Source: an uncultured Eubacteriales bacterium (lineage in GTDB: Bacteria; Bacillota; Clostridia; Oscillospirales; CAG-382). From it: a stretch of DNA of 29,960 nucleotides. The notes under the pieces were generated by a model, which saw only the letters and a list, made by a program, of their open reading frames with translations, ran no database searches and had not been told where the DNA came from. The translations under genes and the position numbers were made by a program. The stretch spans positions 1-29,960 of the forward strand of contig CAKSCN010000009.1 in NCBI GenBank assembly GCA_934444485.1, read 5' to 3'. Shown in pieces: positions 1 through 10,873 of this stretch (position 1 is its first letter; each line of letters starts with the position of its first letter).

Positions 1-3000
1 ACGCAGAATTGGGATGTTGCCGGAAACGTAAACATCATCCTCACGGACGGTTCGACCCTTTCCACGGACGGACATTATTTCGAGGTTGCGAAGGACGCCG
101 TTATCACGGTTTACGCTCAGAAAGAGGGCACGGGAATTCTCTCGATTAACAGTACTGTGGAAAACGTGTCCGCTCTCGGCGGCACGGAAAGACTTTATAA
201 GCTTGATCGTGTTGATTCAGGCGGCAACCTTTATATTTTGGAACGCGGTTCTCTCGCTGTTTACGGCGGAAATGTCAAGTTGGAAAGCACAAAATACCAG
301 GCGGCGCTACTCACGGACCTCATCGTTATGGGAGGCACCGTCACCGCAAAGGCGCCCGAGAAGAATTCAACCATGAGTCTTAAAAACTCTCCGACGCTTG
401 CGGAGAACTACAAGATATGCAGGGCGGACGATCCTCAGGAGAAATCGGGATATGGTTACACCGACGGCAGAACGGTTCTTATAACCGAGTGTACCCAGCA
501 TCTGTTCAGACACAAAAGCTCCGAAACTGCCGGTAAGCACATACGTTACTGCACGCTTTGCTCAGTATCAATTGAAGAAGATCATGTCTTCAACGTCTAC
601 GGCGGCGAATGCGACGAAAACACGCACTCTCTCAAATGCGAGTGCGGAGTGATGTCCGACGCAAGAGAAGCTCACGATTTTAAGTATTATCAATGTACCG
701 ACACTCTGACCCACTCGAAAGAATGCAAGGTTTGCAAATACGGCATGGACGGAACCGTAGAAGAACACAACTTCTCGGAAGACCCGACTCTGTGCAGTGA
801 GTGCGGCTTCAAGAGAGCGGCGTCGGTTAAGATAGGCGATACTCTCACAAACCACGGCACACTGATTGAGGCATTGGGCAAAGCCGGCGGTTACAGCATA
901 CTCGACAAGACGGACGGCGTCGTTACGCTTTACGGCGGCGAGGACTGCTTCCCCGAAAATACCGATCCGTCAAAGCCGCTGATTACCATAGGCTGGGGTA
1001 GGTTTACCCTCGACTTCAACGGTGCGGAGTTGTCTTTCCCCCGTACAACGCTCTTCAGATTGGATGAGTACGCAGAGGTAACCTTCAAGAACGGAAAAAT
1101 TGACCTCAGCGGAAACACAAGCTCCGGCGAAACGCCCGGAATAATCGTCAACAAGGGCGGTCTCACCCTCGAAAACATGGAGATATACGCCGCCTGCAAT
1201 GCGTTCCCCAACAACGACCACATTCAGTACCCTGCCGTTAAGATTGCTTTCAAGAGCAAAGCCTTCACCGCAAAGAATGTTGTTTTCGGCGGCGGTGTTG
1301 AGATTGGCGGAGGCGTAAGCGTAACGCCCTTCACGGACTCGAGCTTTATTTACAGCTGCGATACTGCGTCGTATGCGTTGGCTGCTCCCGTAATCAAGGT
1401 TGACCCCAACGACAGCATTGCGGGAATCATTGCCGAGGGCTATACCCTTGCGAAATCCAGCGACCCGAACGAGCTTATTTTCATGTGCAATTACGACGAA
1501 AACGGCGTTCGCAAAGAACTCACCGAGATCGACGAAAGCGTAACGGTTGTTCCTCACGCCGAACACACCTTTGAGGACGGATACTGCCTCTGCGGATACA
1601 GGTGCGACCATACCGACGGCTTCAACGCTGACGGAAAGTGCAATATCTGCGGCGCACAGGCGGTTGCAAGCATAGGAGACGAGATGTTCTCCGAGCTTAC
1701 GCCGGCATTCGCAAGAGCAAACGAGCTTTCCGCACAGACGGGAGAGAATGTTAAGATAAATATAATAGCTGATCTCGGTTCTCTCGCAGAAAGGGGAGTC
1801 GTCACAAAGAAGGTAACCCTCGAGCTTAACGGTCACAATCTCGAAAGCAGCAAATTCTACGTCGGCACAAGAGACAACGACGGAAATGTTACCGCCGAAG
1901 GCGATCTGACGATAACCGACAGTTCGGAGCTTAAAACCGGTATAATATCGAGTGTAACGCTTAACGGCGGAGCGCTTACCGTAACCGGCGGCAAATCCAA
2001 TTACGGTTTCACGCTGTACGGCGGCACGGCGCATATCACGGATCATGAAACGGGCATTATCAATATAGACAACGGCACCGTCAACCTCACCGGCGGTAAT
2101 ATCCGCAGTATTATCGTAAACAACGGCGGGCTGACTATTTCCGACAGCATGGTAGAAAGTCTCTCACTCAGATACTCCGTCAAGGCGAATATTTTCGGAG
2201 GCACGATAACCCGTGCCGATGTAACCGGCGGCGAACTGAACTTTAACGACGGAACAATAGAAGAGCTTAACGTCAGCGGCGGCACCGTAACCGTTTCCGA
2301 CGGCGTGGTGAAGAATTTTGAAGTAACCGGCGGCAAGGCGGAAATTAAGGGCGGTATTATACAGGTCTTCACAATGGCCGCCGGCTACACTCTTATCGAG
2401 AACGGCAATTTCGACAGTTTCGCTGTTTCGATAGCCGATACGGACAGCTTGAAGCCGAGACTTGAAATCGAGAGCGGAGAATTTGAAAATGCGCAGTTCG
2501 CCGCAAAAACCAAGGGCAGAATTACGCTCTACGGCGGCACATTCACACGCAGCATCAAGGTAACCGACTTTTCGGGAGAGGTACGCACGGTAGGCGATCT
2601 TCTTGCAAGCAACTATATGTTCTATGAAATCGATGACAGCGGCAAGAGCTCTCTTATCTTCGGCGACACCGAAAGATTTGACGATAAGAAAATAGCAGTA
2701 AGGCGCCACAGACACAGCTTCAATGAAAAAACAGATTCCAACGGCAAGTTCTACGGCGAATGCGAATGCGGCGTAAAGGCTGAGGCGGCAATTGAAAGCA
2801 CCTCCGGCACAAGATCCTATTACGCTACCTTCGTTGAGGCGGCGGCAAAGGTCGGAAACGGCGAAACGCTGACTCTCTGCACCGACGTCAACTGCGAGGG
2901 CAAAGTTACAATAGAACAAAAGGGAAACTTCATAGGTCACATAACACTCAACCTCGACGGTCACTCGCTGAATTTTGCCGAGGGAAATAAGCTCAGTCTT

Positions 3001-6000
3001 CTTGATTCTTACGTAGACGTCATCGACGACGCAAGCGAAAGCGGATATATTTCGCACATATACGTAAACTGGTCTTCGACAAAGCTTTACGGCGGTTCGT
3101 ACGGACAGATCGATGCGGATGCAAACATGATGAAGGGTATAAGGGGCAACGGCTACGGCTACTGCAGTAAGACCGACGGCTGGGTAAAAAATCCTGATGT
3201 TCTGTCGCTTACAGATGTTGCGGTAAGAAAAGCACCCTACTCCGTCGATGCTATTGTTACAAATACGCCCGACGGCACAACGACTCCGGGGGTTATATAT
3301 CCCGGACAGAAACTGTACTTCAAGCTTATCTTCAGAACAAACAGCAGTCTTGATCCGATAAGCGAATCCAATCCCGCAGCCTGCTCTGTGGACTACATAA
3401 GAGCCGACGGCAAAACCCGTGTTGTCGGAACGAATGTTACCGTTACGGGCAACGACGCATTTATATCTGAAATTCTTCCCGAGGACGCATCTGCCGGTAC
3501 CTATACGGCAAAGTTTGAAAATATAGAATTTTACGGATGCACGCAGGATATTGACGTACCGTTTAATGTAGAAATCTGCTCGCACGAAAGCTACACGAAC
3601 GGCTACTGCGACACCTGCGGCTATGCCTGCAAGCACCCCGACGTTTCCGAGGACGGCGTCTGCGGCACCTGCGGCTCGGAGTTTACGATTTCGCTGACGA
3701 CCACCGACGGCACTATGTCGTACTATGCGAATGCTTACTACGCTCTCGGTGACGCAACTCTTGAAAAGAACAGGGGCTGCACTCTGAAGCTTTTCAAGAG
3801 CTTTACCGAAGGATCGTCAACCGAACTGTATTTGATGCCCCCTGCCGAAGTAAAGTGCGCATTTACAATCGACTTAAACGGATTCAATTTCGGAAGCAGC
3901 AAATCATTGCTTTCTCTCCAAAATATCGATTTGACGATAAAAACGTCGACAAAAACGACGACGGCTCAATCCCCTATGTTCAACCCGCGGCTCTATATTG
4001 AAAGCGGCAGCTCACTCACCTGCCCCGATACCGATGGCGACGGCTGGTTGGCGATTTACGATCTGAGAATTAGGAATTCCGAAAACAACATCTCTCTCGG
4101 TACGGGCGTGTACCTGCCATACTTCGGCACAACTACCTCTTTCGTCGCAAAGTATGACGATATTCTTGCGGACGGCTGCATTGCCCGTAACACTGATACC
4201 AAAAAAATATACACGAGAAGCACAGAAATTCCGGGCAACCCCAAAATAGAAGTAATCAAGTGTACTCACAGCGAATGGAACGGCAACGAGTGTAAGTACT
4301 GCGGTCTTGTCTGCGACCACCCGAAAGGCTTTGTTGACGGTATATGCCCCGACTGCGGAAGAGTCTGCGAGCATCCGAACCTTGACGAAAACTTCTACTG
4401 CCCCGATTGCGAACAGCAGATGGGCGTTAAGATTGAGAGTCCCGCCTCGGCAATCACCTACATTCCGTTCAGTGAAAACTCTCTTGCGGAAGCCGTTAAC
4501 GCTGCGGAAAGCGGCTCGAGATTGACTCTTCTTGCCGACGTAAACTTTACCGCCACTCTCGACCGAAAGACGCTTACGCTTGACTTCAACGGAAAGAGCG
4601 TTACCGGCGGTTGGTTTGAAGTCGGAAAGCTGACGCTCGGCGGACAATACGGTGCGGATGTTATTGCCGTAACCGGAGGCGCAAAGCTTATCCTCACCGG
4701 ACACAGCGCAAAAGAGGATTACAATTCAAGCAACGTAACCGAGCGCGGACTCATCAACGTATACAACGGCAACACGCTCGTTACGGACGGTTGGAGCGGA
4801 ACGCTCGGCGGAATCAACGCAAGCCGTTACTTTGACGGAAACAAGCCGACGATACAGATTGACAGCGGAACCTTCTGCAGCATCTCTTTGCAAAACGGAA
4901 CAGGTTTTACAATCGGCGACTTCTTAAAAGCGGGATATGCGTTTAAGTATACCGACGGCAGCGGCTATTTGCCCTACAATCATGAGCTTGTACCCCCTGA
5001 CTTTGAATTTTTCAACATTTCCGTCGTAAAGTGCGAAGAGCATCATATCGAAGGCGAAGGAAACACCTGCGAATACTGCGGCACCGAGTTTACGGCAAGC
5101 GTGGTTGACGGAGACGGCACCCTTTACAAGTACTATCCCGATATCAAAGACGCCGTAAAGGCACAGCTTGAGCTTGGCGATACTTATACGGTTAAGCTTC
5201 TCAGGGACTTCCTGACAAACGCACAGCTTACGCTTTCGGAGGGTTCTCCGAGAATCGATCTGAACGGTCACACTGTAAAGGAAATGTGGCTCAATCTCGA
5301 TTGCAGAGCGACAATTCTCGGCACAGGCAAGATAACGAACCTTTCCATAAGCAACGATGCCGGCGTGAACGCTGCGGTAACCGTTGCCGAGAATATCTGG
5401 ATTATGCAGGGCGCTACATGGAGCAGTATTCTTCCCAACGAATCGTTCGGATACAAGGTAAATAACGACGACGGGTCGTATAAGTGGTACGACATCGACA
5501 CTATCGCAGAAGTGACAGACTCGAGCGGTCAGCTTAAAAATGCAAGCATCGAGCCTCTCCCCGTTTCCGTGCCGAAGCTTACGCTCAACAAAGAACCGAT
5601 TATGGACGGAGACACGATGAGCGTTTACAAGCCCTATACCTTCGGCGTTATGCTCGATAATATAGTTGAGAAATGTACAATCTACTATAAGTGGAACGGT
5701 GAAACAAGAGACTGCCCTGCCACCTACAGCTCTAACGGCTACTACGAGGGTAACTACAAGAATTCAATGTTCGGCACTACCGGCAGCATCGAGTTTTGGA
5801 CCGTCATAACGAACGACGGCTACACACGCACAAGCGAACCGATCACACTCAATATCGGCAAGGCCGACCTCAGCGAAGCGAAAATCACGCTGAAAAACGG
5901 CGGCAAGCTGAACTGTTATGCGTGGGAGAGAGACTCTTTCACGGAACTGACGATGGAAATAGACTCCGTCAAATACTTCGCATTAACCTTAACGGCAGAC

Positions 6001-9000
6001 GATTATACCGTCGTCAGCGGAGACAAGGGAACTAATGTCGGCAGCTACACTCTCAAAATCGAAGCAAAAGAAAACAGCAATTTTGTAGGTTCCGCAAGCG
6101 CAGAATGGGAAATACTGCCGTGTGAGCTTGAGTATGCATCCTTTGCAATTAAAGTGAAGCCATACGACGGCACAACCGATATCACGCTTGAAAACAGCGT
6201 CTTCGGACTGGCAGGAATCGATTTCTATTGTCCGAGCAAAGGCGCAAGCGGAGGCAACATCAAACTTATAAAAGATACGGATTATGAGATTAAGATAGTT
6301 TCAAACACTTTCACCGACCCCAATGCAAACGCCAAAGGCAAGGTTACATACATTATAAAGCTGTTAAATCCCAACTTCGCCTTTGACAACGGCAGCGACA
6401 CGAAGGAATTTACGAGAGATCACCAGATAACCGTTGCCAAAAAGCTTCCGGAGGGTTATGAGCCGAATGTGGGTACTCTTGTCGTAAGAAACGGCGTTAA
6501 GAATTCTTACACCTTCGAGGTATCCGAAATGCTCAAGAAGCTGCCCGAAGAGCTTAGCTACAACAGTGCGGAAATATCCACTGTTTACTACCTCAAAGAG
6601 TACGGCAGCAACGGCGCTTCGCTTGTCTCGCTTGACAGCACATACTACACCGAAAACACTGCAAGCATCGACGAAAACGGCACACTCACGCTTCCCATAA
6701 ATGAAGTCAAATCCACCAACGAGGGAAGCATAGGCACCGTAAAGGTAAGAGTGCGCACGCAGAACTACAATGATTTCTACGTTACCGTAAACGTAACGAC
6801 CGCAAACCGCATAGTCCCGACGGGAGCGCCCGAGCTCAGCAGAGAAAGAATAACCTACGGCGAAACAAGAGGCAGTATCAAGCTGTCAGGCACTATGCAT
6901 GACGATACAAATAATGTTGATGTTGAAGGTACGTTTGCATGGAACGGTGCTGATTTCGTTCCGGGTGTGGGCAGTGTGATGAGTGGGTGGACATTTACGC
7001 CTGCGGATTCCGGTACATATGCGCCGGTCGAAGGAGCTTCTACATTTAACGTAGAAAAGGCGGCGATGCCCGAGGACGCTGTAACGGCAGTTCCGACGGC
7101 GATATCCGATCTTGTATATCAGATCGACATCTCAACGCCTCAGACGCTTCACACCAAGGGCAAAATCAAGCCCAATCTCGGTACTATGAAGTACACACTG
7201 GGCGACCCCGAAAGCGAGGACACCGTTTGGTCCGAAGAGCCGATTGCAAGCCGCAACGCCGGAGAGTTTACGGTATACTACAAGGTATTCGGCGACGAAA
7301 ACCACCTTGACTCGGCTTACGGCGAGATAAAGTGCAGCATTGCAAAGTATAAGCTTACGTACAGCGTTGTGTGCCTGCCCAAGGTTTACGACGGCACGAC
7401 GAACGGCGATCCCAAGAAAATCGATAACGTAAAGTTCTACAGCGATGCTGACAGCTCAAAGGAAATCACCGGTTTCGTGAACGGCACCGACTACACGGTG
7501 GACAAAATCGAATACAAGAGTGCAAACGTCGGCGGAAACCTCGGTACTTTGCCTGTTGACGCAACGGCGACACTCAGCCTCATCGGCGATACCGCAGTCA
7601 ATTACGCATTTGCCGATAACGGCAAGGGCAAGGCATCCGGTCTCATTACCCCGGCACCATTTACCGGTATCGACTTCAACAGCTACACCTACGAGATTTG
7701 CTACGGCGAAACCACCCCCAGATCCGTTACTCTCACCTATTTCGGTGCGGACAAACTGAACTGCGAAATCGTTTCGACGATGGATGTCGGCAACAATGAT
7801 ATACTCTCGAAGATTGATCTTGTCGACAACTCCTATTTCAACTTTGCTGTCAAAGATGGACTCAAAGGAGACGCCGTCGGCAAGAGCGTCACGGTAAAGT
7901 TTAACATTTACTCCAAGGATCACAACTACCGCTCGGAAGAGCTTACATTCACGGTTAAGCTTATCGACAAGGCCACTCCCGATCTTACCGTCAAAGAGAT
8001 TGAGACCGTCTACAACAACAAGCCTGTCTCGGAAAGCCTCATCGTCGGTACGGCAACGATCGACGGACACGAGATCTCCGGTACGTGGAGCTGGGAGAAC
8101 GGCGCACCGACAAAGGTTTCGGAAAGCGGAGAATACACCGTCCTGTTCACTCCGACGTATTCGTACCTCTACTACGGCGCAACCGCACAGGTAAATGTAA
8201 CTGTCACCCCGAGAGAAATCGGCGACAAAGACATTACCTTCACATACGGCGAGTCCTTTGTGTACACCGGAAAGGTGATAATTCCGTATATTGACGGTGA
8301 ATACAAATACGATGAAAACAAGGCGCTCGGGCTTGTCAAGAACAATGACTACACGCTGACATACCCTGAGGATGCGACGAACGTCGGCAAGAAGACGATA
8401 ACCGTAACCGGTCACGGCAACTTCGGCGGCACGACAGAGCTTGAATACGAGATTACCCCCTGTACTCAGACTCCGCTTATTGACCTTGAGCTTCCGGAGA
8501 ACGGCTACGTCTATGACGGAACCGATAAGACGCCGTCCGCAACGGTAAAGGTTAACGGCACAGCGCTTACCAAGGGCAAGGACTATGAGCTTGCTTACTC
8601 GAACAACAGAAACGCCAAGGACGGCGCAAAGGTTACCGTAACCGCCAAAGGAAACTACGGTTTTGAGCCGATTGTCAGATACTTCAGCATAGCAAAGGCC
8701 GATTCCGTGATCGATATCGAGCCTGCGTCAAACAGCTTTACCTATGACGCTCTCTCGCACGGACTCTTGATTGAGGGCAAGGCGACCGGCGGCAGCTTCA
8801 AGTATAAGCTCGGAGACGGCGGCTGGGTAAGAGATATTCCCAAGGTCAAGGACGCCGGAGAGTACACCGTTTGGTATAAAGTCGCAGGCGACAGCAACCA
8901 CAATGACACAGGCGAAAAGAGCGTCAAGGTGACAATCGAACGCAAGGACATTGCCGATGCGGATATCGTTCTCGGTCCGTCTCTCACCTACAACACAAAG

Positions 9001-10824
9001 GAACAGGTGCAGACGGTATTCCATGCCAAGTTCGAGAGATTCAACGCAACCTACAACGTCGAAAACAACCGTGCGACAAACGCCGGCACATACACGCTTA
9101 AGGTCATCGGCACAGGCAACTTCAAGGGTGAGCGTGAGGTTGAGTTTACGATAGCCAAGAAAGAAGTCACGGCAAGCGTAACGGTCGGCGGCGAGTACAT
9201 CTACAACGGAAAGGACATCGAACCTGCCGACATTACCGTCCGGGACGGCGAGGACATTATTCCCGACACCGAATACACTGTAAGCTTTGGGGACAACAGA
9301 AACGCCGGGACGGCAAAGGTTGCGATAACCAACGCCGAGGGCGGCAACTACATTGTAAACGGCACGGGCGAGTTTGAGATTAAAAAGGCGAATATCACCG
9401 TAAAGCCCAAGGACATCTTCAAGATTTACGGTGCGGCACCCGAATTTAAGCTTGAAAGCGACAGCGACCTCATCACTGAGGAAGAGCTTGCGGCGTTCGC
9501 TTCCTCCGCAAAGTTTACGAGCGAGGGTACGGCAAAGACCGCAAAGGTCATCGACGGCGGCTATGAAATCACGGCAGAGCTTGCCGAGAACGAAACCGAC
9601 AACCTCATTCTCACGCTTTCCGGCACGGGAATACTCACCGTTGTACCCAAAAAGCTCACAATCAAGGTAAACGACGTGAGCCGAATCTACGGCGAACCCA
9701 ACCCCGAGCTTTCGGTTTCCTACGACGGCTTCATAGACGGTGAGGATGAAAGCGTTCTCGACGGCACGCTTGTACTCAGGTACAACGACGACATAAACGA
9801 AACGACGGCGGTAGGACCTCATGAAAATGCAACGACTGCCTCCGGACTCACCTCCGAAAACTACGCCATAGAGTTCATCTCGGGCAACGTCACGATAACG
9901 AAGATTCAGGTCACGGCAAGCACCGGAACCTCGAGAAGCTCTTACATCACGATTAAGTTTGACAAGGCGGTTGTCGGTCTTACGGCGGCGAACTTCAAAG
10001 TAACCGACGCAGACGGCGAGATACCTCTCACAAAGGCGGTCGCCTCCTCCGACAACATGACCTACACCTTGAACGGAAGCTTCAAATACGGTACGCCGTA
10101 CACGGTTGAGATTGATTTCACCGGCGCAATTGCCGACGCAACGCAGGAGCTTACCAACAAGACCCTCTCCGTCAAGTTCTCACGTCCCGGAAACGGAACC
10201 TCGACCGTCAGCCGCTACACCGTCAAATTTGAGACGAACGGCGCAGGCGCAATACTCTCTCAGACGGTTTCCGAGGGTGCTCTCGTAAAAGAGCCGACCG
10301 CTCCCGAGAAGGACGGCTTCGTATTCGGCGGCTGGTACACCGATGAAAAGCTTACGACGAAATACGACTTCACGGAGAAAGTAACAAAGAACTTCACACT
10401 CTACGCCGCATGGAAGAAGGCGTCGAACACCGCAAACGAGATAATCCTCACAATCGGTGAAAAGACGGCTCTCGTATTCGGCGTCGAGAAGACAAACGAC
10501 GTAGCTCCGATAATCAGAAACAACCGCACAATGCTCCCTGCACGCTTCGTTGCCGAAAACCTCGGTGCGGCGGTCGAGTGGGACGCTGAAAACAGAGTTG
10601 TGACGATTACGGGCAAGAACCTCAAGACAGGCGAGGCGGTTAAGATTGAAATTACCATAGGTTCCGACCACGCAAAGGTTAACGGCAAGCTCACAAAGCT
10701 CGACAGTGCGGCATTCATCGAAAACAACCGCACCTACACACCAGTTCGCTTCATAGCCGAAAACCTCGGTGCGGACGTTGACTGGAACGAGGGCGAAAGA
10801 AAGGTAATAATCACGAAACCGTAA
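1..10824 (+). CDS. Giant modular surface protein, 5'-truncated: Cys-knuckle/beta-solenoid modules, MBG/YDG Ig-like run, InlB-type repeat, stalk domains
   Basis: The frame is open from base 1, so the true start and any signal peptide lie outside the window; the GTG at 157 is internal. At least 3607 residues are present (numbered from base 1). Residues 1-1835 carry Gly/Thr/Asn-rich beta-solenoid modules (motifs such as LDFNG, LDGH, LNGH), each introduced by a Cys/His element with CxxCG motifs. A run of Ig-like domains follows to about residue 3400, including a YDG domain (VYDGTTN, near base 7390) and two MBG-type domains with IYG motifs (near bases 9425 and 9690). An InlB-type repeat (GGWYTD, YAAW) spans roughly 3406-3473. 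Two stalk (copper amine oxidase N-terminal-like) repeats occupy 3480-3607, with NNRTMLPARFVAENLG and NNRTYTPVRFIAENLG. No LPXTG motif or C-terminal membrane anchor is visible. By family knowledge this is an adhesin or structural surface protein; ligand and attachment are unknown. It ends at TAA before a hairpin terminator. Confidence 0.88.
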   Translation, partial: TQNWDVAGNVNIILTDGSTLSTDGHYFEVAKDAVITVYAQKEGTGILSINSTVENVSALGGTERLYKLDRVDSGGNLYILERGSLAVYGGNVKLESTKYQAALLTDLIVMGGTVTAKAPEKNSTMSLKNSPTLAENYKICRADDPQEKSGYGYTDGRTVLITECTQHLFRHKSSETAGKHIRYCTLCSVSIEEDHVFNVYGGECDENTHSLKCECGVMSDAREAHDFKYYQCTDTLTHSKECKVCKYGMDGTVEEHNFSEDPTLCSECGFKRAASVKIGDTLTNHGTLIEALGKAGGYSILDKTDGVVTLYGGEDCFPENTDPSKPLITIGWGRFTLDFNGAELSFPRTTLFRLDEYAEVTFKNGKIDLSGNTSSGETPGIIVNKGGLTLENMEIYAACNAFPNNDHIQYPAVKIAFKSKAFTAKNVVFGGGVEIGGGVSVTPFTDSSFIYSCDTASYALAAPVIKVDPNDSIAGIIAEGYTLAKSSDPNELIFMCNYDENGVRKELTEIDESVTVVPHAEHTFEDGYCLCGYRCDHTDGFNADGKCNICGAQAVASIGDEMFSELTPAFARANELSAQTGENVKINIIADLGSLAERGVVTKKVTLELNGHNLESSKFYVGTRDNDGNVTAEGDLTITDSSELKTGIISSVTLNGGALTVTGGKSNYGFTLYGGTAHITDHETGIINIDNGTVNLTGGNIRSIIVNNGGLTISDSMVESLSLRYSVKANIFGGTITRADVTGGELNFNDGTIEELNVSGGTVTVSDGVVKNFEVTGGKAEIKGGIIQVFTMAAGYTLIENGNFDSFAVSIADTDSLKPRLEIESGEFENAQFAAKTKGRITLYGGTFTRSIKVTDFSGEVRTVGDLLASNYMFYEIDDSGKSSLIFGDTERFDDKKIAVRRHRHSFNEKTDSNGKFYGECECGVKAEAAIESTSGTRSYYATFVEAAAKVGNGETLTLCTDVNCEGKVTIEQKGNFIGHITLNLDGHSLNFAEGNKLSLLDSYVDVIDDASESGYISHIYVNWSSTKLYGGSYGQIDADANMMKGIRGNGYGYCSKTDGWVKNPDVLSLTDVAVRKAPYSVDAIVTNTPDGTTTPGVIYPGQKLYFKLIFRTNSSLDPISESNPAACSVDYIRADGKTRVVGTNVTVTGNDAFISEILPEDASAGTYTAKFENIEFYGCTQDIDVPFNVEICSHESYTNGYCDTCGYACKHPDVSEDGVCGTCGSEFTISLTTTDGTMSYYANAYYALGDATLEKNRGCTLKLFKSFTEGSSTELYLMPPAEVKCAFTIDLNGFNFGSSKSLLSLQNIDLTIKTSTKTTTAQSPMFNPRLYIESGSSLTCPDTDGDGWLAIYDLRIRNSENNISLGTGVYLPYFGTTTSFVAKYDDILADGCIARNTDTKKIYTRSTEIPGNPKIEVIKCTHSEWNGNECKYCGLVCDHPKGFVDGICPDCGRVCEHPNLDENFYCPDCEQQMGVKIESPASAITYIPFSENSLAEAVNAAESGSRLTLLADVNFTATLDRKTLTLDFNGKSVTGGWFEVGKLTLGGQYGADVIAVTGGAKLILTGHSAKEDYNSSNVTERGLINVYNGNTLVTDGWSGTLGGINASRYFDGNKPTIQIDSGTFCSISLQNGTGFTIGDFLKAGYAFKYTDGSGYLPYNHELVPPDFEFFNISVVKCEEHHIEGEGNTCEYCGTEFTASVVDGDGTLYKYYPDIKDAVKAQLELGDTYTVKLLRDFLTNAQLTLSEGSPRIDLNGHTVKEMWLNLDCRATILGTGKITNLSISNDAGVNAAVTVAENIWIMQGATWSSILPNESFGYKVNNDDGSYKWYDIDTIAEVTDSSGQLKNASIEPLPVSVPKLTLNKEPIMDGDTMSVYKPYTFGVMLDNIVEKCTIYYKWNGETRDCPATYSSNGYYEGNYKNSMFGTTGSIEFWTVITNDGYTRTSEPITLNIGKADLSEAKITLKNGGKLNCYAWERDSFTELTMEIDSVKYFALTLTADDYTVVSGDKGTNVGSYTLKIEAKENSNFVGSASAEWEILPCELEYASFAIKVKPYDGTTDITLENSVFGLAGIDFYCPSKGASGGNIKLIKDTDYEIKIVSNTFTDPNANAKGKVTYIIKLLNPNFAFDNGSDTKEFTRDHQITVAKKLPEGYEPNVGTLVVRNGVKNSYTFEVSEMLKKLPEELSYNSAEISTVYYLKEYGSNGASLVSLDSTYYTENTASIDENGTLTLPINEVKSTNEGSIGTVKVRVRTQNYNDFYVTVNVTTANRIVPTGAPELSRERITYGETRGSIKLSGTMHDDTNNVDVEGTFAWNGADFVPGVGSVMSGWTFTPADSGTYAPVEGASTFNVEKAAMPEDAVTAVPTAISDLVYQIDISTPQTLHTKGKIKPNLGTMKYTLGDPESEDTVWSEEPIASRNAGEFTVYYKVFGDENHLDSAYGEIKCSIAKYKLTYSVVCLPKVYDGTTNGDPKKIDNVKFYSDADSSKEITGFVNGTDYTVDKIEYKSANVGGNLGTLPVDATATLSLIGDTAVNYAFADNGKGKASGLITPAPFTGIDFNSYTYEICYGETTPRSVTLTYFGADKLNCEIVSTMDVGNNDILSKIDLVDNSYFNFAVKDGLKGDAVGKSVTVKFNIYSKDHNYRSEELTFTVKLIDKATPDLTVKEIETVYNNKPVSESLIVGTATIDGHEISGTWSWENGAPTKVSESGEYTVLFTPTYSYLYYGATAQVNVTVTPREIGDKDITFTYGESFVYTGKVIIPYIDGEYKYDENKALGLVKNNDYTLTYPEDATNVGKKTITVTGHGNFGGTTELEYEITPCTQTPLIDLELPENGYVYDGTDKTPSATVKVNGTALTKGKDYELAYSNNRNAKDGAKVTVTAKGNYGFEPIVRYFSIAKADSVIDIEPASNSFTYDALSHGLLIEGKATGGSFKYKLGDGGWVRDIPKVKDAGEYTVWYKVAGDSNHNDTGEKSVKVTIERKDIADADIVLGPSLTYNTKEQVQTVFHAKFERFNATYNVENNRATNAGTYTLKVIGTGNFKGEREVEFTIAKKEVTASVTVGGEYIYNGKDIEPADITVRDGEDIIPDTEYTVSFGDNRNAGTAKVAITNAEGGNYIVNGTGEFEIKKANITVKPKDIFKIYGAAPEFKLESDSDLITEEELAAFASSAKFTSEGTAKTAKVIDGGYEITAELAENETDNLILTLSGTGILTVVPKKLTIKVNDVSRIYGEPNPELSVSYDGFIDGEDESVLDGTLVLRYNDDINETTAVGPHENATTASGLTSENYAIEFISGNVTITKIQVTASTGTSRSSYITIKFDKAVVGLTAANFKVTDADGEIPLTKAVASSDNMTYTLNGSFKYGTPYTVEIDFTGAIADATQELTNKTLSVKFSRPGNGTSTVSRYTVKFETNGAGAILSQTVSEGALVKEPTAPEKDGFVFGGWYTDEKLTTKYDFTEKVTKNFTLYAAWKKASNTANEIILTIGEKTALVFGVEKTNDVAPIIRNNRTMLPARFVAENLGAAVEWDAENRVVTITGKNLKTGEAVKIEITIGSDHAKVNGKLTKLDSAAFIENNRTYTPVRFIAENLGADVDWNEGERKVIITKP
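490..5094 (+). repeat. Six Cys/His knuckle elements (CxxCG) alternating with beta-solenoid modules
   Basis: Within the giant surface protein, Cys-rich segments lie at about 490-812, 1550-1665, 2703-2790, 3575-3690, 4261-4425 and 5032-5094. Most combine a CxH or CEH start with one or more CxxCG pairs (for example CDTCGYACKHP, CKYCGLVCDHP, CEYCG). Each is followed by a similar start of the next solenoid: an aromatic/Ala-rich helix-like stretch with a G-rich turn, then a TLxxD strand, then LDGH, LNGH or LDFNG. The Cys spacing resembles a zinc ribbon, but metal binding is inference; disulfide-linked knuckles are the alternative for an exported protein. Confidence 0.7.
1950..2445 (+). repeat. Short-period beta-solenoid repeats in the giant surface protein
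   Basis: The encoded protein repeats a rung of roughly 16-20 residues with a Gly-Gly or Asn-Gly turn after an alternating hydrophobic strand (for example VTGGKSN, LTGGNIR, VNNGGL, VTGGEL, VSGGTV, VTGGKAE). This pattern is typical of right-handed beta-helix passenger domains. The period was judged by eye. Confidence 0.6.
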
Positions 10825-10873
10825 GTACAGACGCCGCAGAGTACGATAAGCATTCACGGCGACACAAACAGAC

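Noticed and set aside
157..159. GTG at 157 as the start of the giant surface protein
   Set aside because: The same frame is open back to base 1 and already encodes solenoid-like sequence. There is no ribosome site or signal peptide at 157.
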